Assembly: GCA_003131985.1 (NCBI GenBank)
Contig: PKWH01000100.1
Coordinates: forward strand, 1-13,618
Length of the DNA: 13,618 nt
Direction of reading: 5' to 3'
Source of the DNA: Acidobacteriota bacterium
GTDB taxonomy: Bacteria; Acidobacteriota; Terriglobia; Acidiferrales; UBA7541
The translations under genes and the position numbers were made by a program. The notes beneath the pieces were generated by a model, which was not told where the DNA came from, searched no databases, and was given only the letters and a program-made list of their open reading frames with translations. This document shows positions 13,253 through 13,618 of this stretch, one piece after another. The first letter of the stretch is position 1. Every line of letters begins with the position of its first letter.

Positions 13253-13618
13253 TTATTGGTTTCGTTTGGTATTTGGGGCGGAATTGGCGGCGGAAAGGCG
13301 GTCGATGACTTCTGCGGGGAGGGGGCGAGATTTCATTTTGGATGGATCGTTTGGATCGGGGGCGGTCCACACGCGGGTTGCGAAACCTTCTACTACCAGG
13401 GCGGCTGCTTTTAGAATTTGGTGGCGAACGACGAAGCTGCTTTTGCCGAATTTGGTTACGGTTGACTCCGCGATTAATTCGTCGCCAAATTTGGACGGCA
13501 GGATGAAGCGCGCGCGCAGATCCACGATAGGAAAGCCGATTACGGCCTGCTGCTTGAATAAAGTTTGAATGGGCATTCCAGCGTCCAGGAATAGCGCGGT
13601 GGTGCAGTCGTCGAACCA
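13253..13618 (-). CDS. 4-hydroxybenzoyl-CoA-thioesterase-like hotdog protein (5' end beyond window)
   Basis: The gene runs off the right edge; 121 codons plus TAA are present and probably only a short N-terminus is missing. The frame stays open from the edge through WFDDCTTALFLDAGMPIQ, so an ATG at 13576 is internal, not the start. The pattern WFDD..TALF..AG matches the active-site helix of 4HBT-type thioesterases, where the Asp after W-(F/L) is catalytic. The hotdog strands FPIVDLRARFILPSKFGDEL and FVVRHQIL and the C-terminal KSRPLPAEVIDRLS follow. It should hydrolyse an acyl- or aroyl-CoA thioester in the cytosol. Proximity to pca genes makes an aromatic acyl-CoA attractive, but this is inference. 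It is transcribed towards the pca cluster and is not part of that operon. Confidence 0.82.
   Translation of the reverse strand, partial: WFDDCTTALFLDAGMPIQTLFKQQAVIGFPIVDLRARFILPSKFGDELIAESTVTKFGKSSFVVRHQILKAAALVVEGFATRVWTAPDPNDPSKMKSRPLPAEVIDRLSAANSAPNTKRNQ

Noticed and set aside
13178..13414. Plus-strand 78-residue frame near the right inverted repeat, a candidate transposase start
   Set aside because: Most of it is antisense to the thioesterase gene, it is glycine-rich and has no transposase motif.
1..13618. CRISPR array, rRNA, riboswitch or toxin-antitoxin pair
   Set aside because: No regularly spaced repeats, rRNA stretches, recognisable aptamers or paired small genes were seen on either strand.

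Overview
The window looks like chromosomal DNA from a GC-rich soil-type bacterium, probably an Acidobacteriota. That placement is an inference from the near-identical PAS repeats of the sensor kinase, the single-domain regulator plus GGDEF/EAL pairing, and the moderately GC-rich coding style. No marker gene in the window proves it. There is no CRISPR array, no intact mobile element and no rRNA. One tRNA gene (Arg, anticodon CCU) is present.

Left block (1-4593, + strand): three tightly overlapping genes form a signalling operon. They are a soluble multi-PAS histidine kinase, a stand-alone CheY/Rcp1-type receiver, and a REC-PAS-GGDEF-EAL protein with intact synthase, inhibitory-site and phosphodiesterase motifs. 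The probable flow is kinase, to receiver(s), to cyclic-di-GMP turnover. The kinase carries two tandem PAS copies that are almost identical in protein but differ at many synonymous sites. Its N-terminus preserves the eroded tail of a further PAS copy, joined to the end of an upstream reading frame.

Transition (4594-5530): this stretch holds an opposite-strand orphan C-terminal piece of an unrelated-in-DNA EAL domain, a short protein-like frame abutting its breakpoint, a GC-rich hairpin with a T-run, and the tRNA-Arg gene. It reads as a degraded junction.

Middle block (5530-8440): a four-helix DUF4239-like membrane protein and an SRPBCC ligand-binding protein lie on the minus strand, the latter with a terminator. 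A divergently transcribed TetR-family repressor follows. Between the SRPBCC and TetR genes sits a perfect 10-3-10 inverted repeat that overlaps two oppositely directed sigma70-like promoters, a convincing auto-regulatory operator. Next come a SpoIIAA/STAS-like small protein and a 67-residue orphan protein, convergent with each other.

Catabolic block (8571-12140, + strand): pcaB-pcaD-pcaC encode three consecutive steps of the protocatechuate branch of the beta-ketoadipate pathway, from 3-carboxymuconate to beta-ketoadipate. A 3-hydroxyacyl-CoA dehydrogenase follows, whose ribosome-binding site lies inside a perfect hairpin. The ring-cleaving dioxygenase (pcaHG), the CoA transferase (pcaIJ) and the thiolase (pcaF) are not in the window.

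Right end (12229-13618): a multi-pass membrane protein of unknown function (minus strand), then a non-coding stretch bounded by 25-bp imperfect inverted repeats that looks like a small mobile-element remnant. Last is the 3' part of a 4-hydroxybenzoyl-CoA-thioesterase-like gene (minus strand) that runs off the right edge. Its aromatic-thioester flavour fits the neighbouring aromatic-degradation genes.
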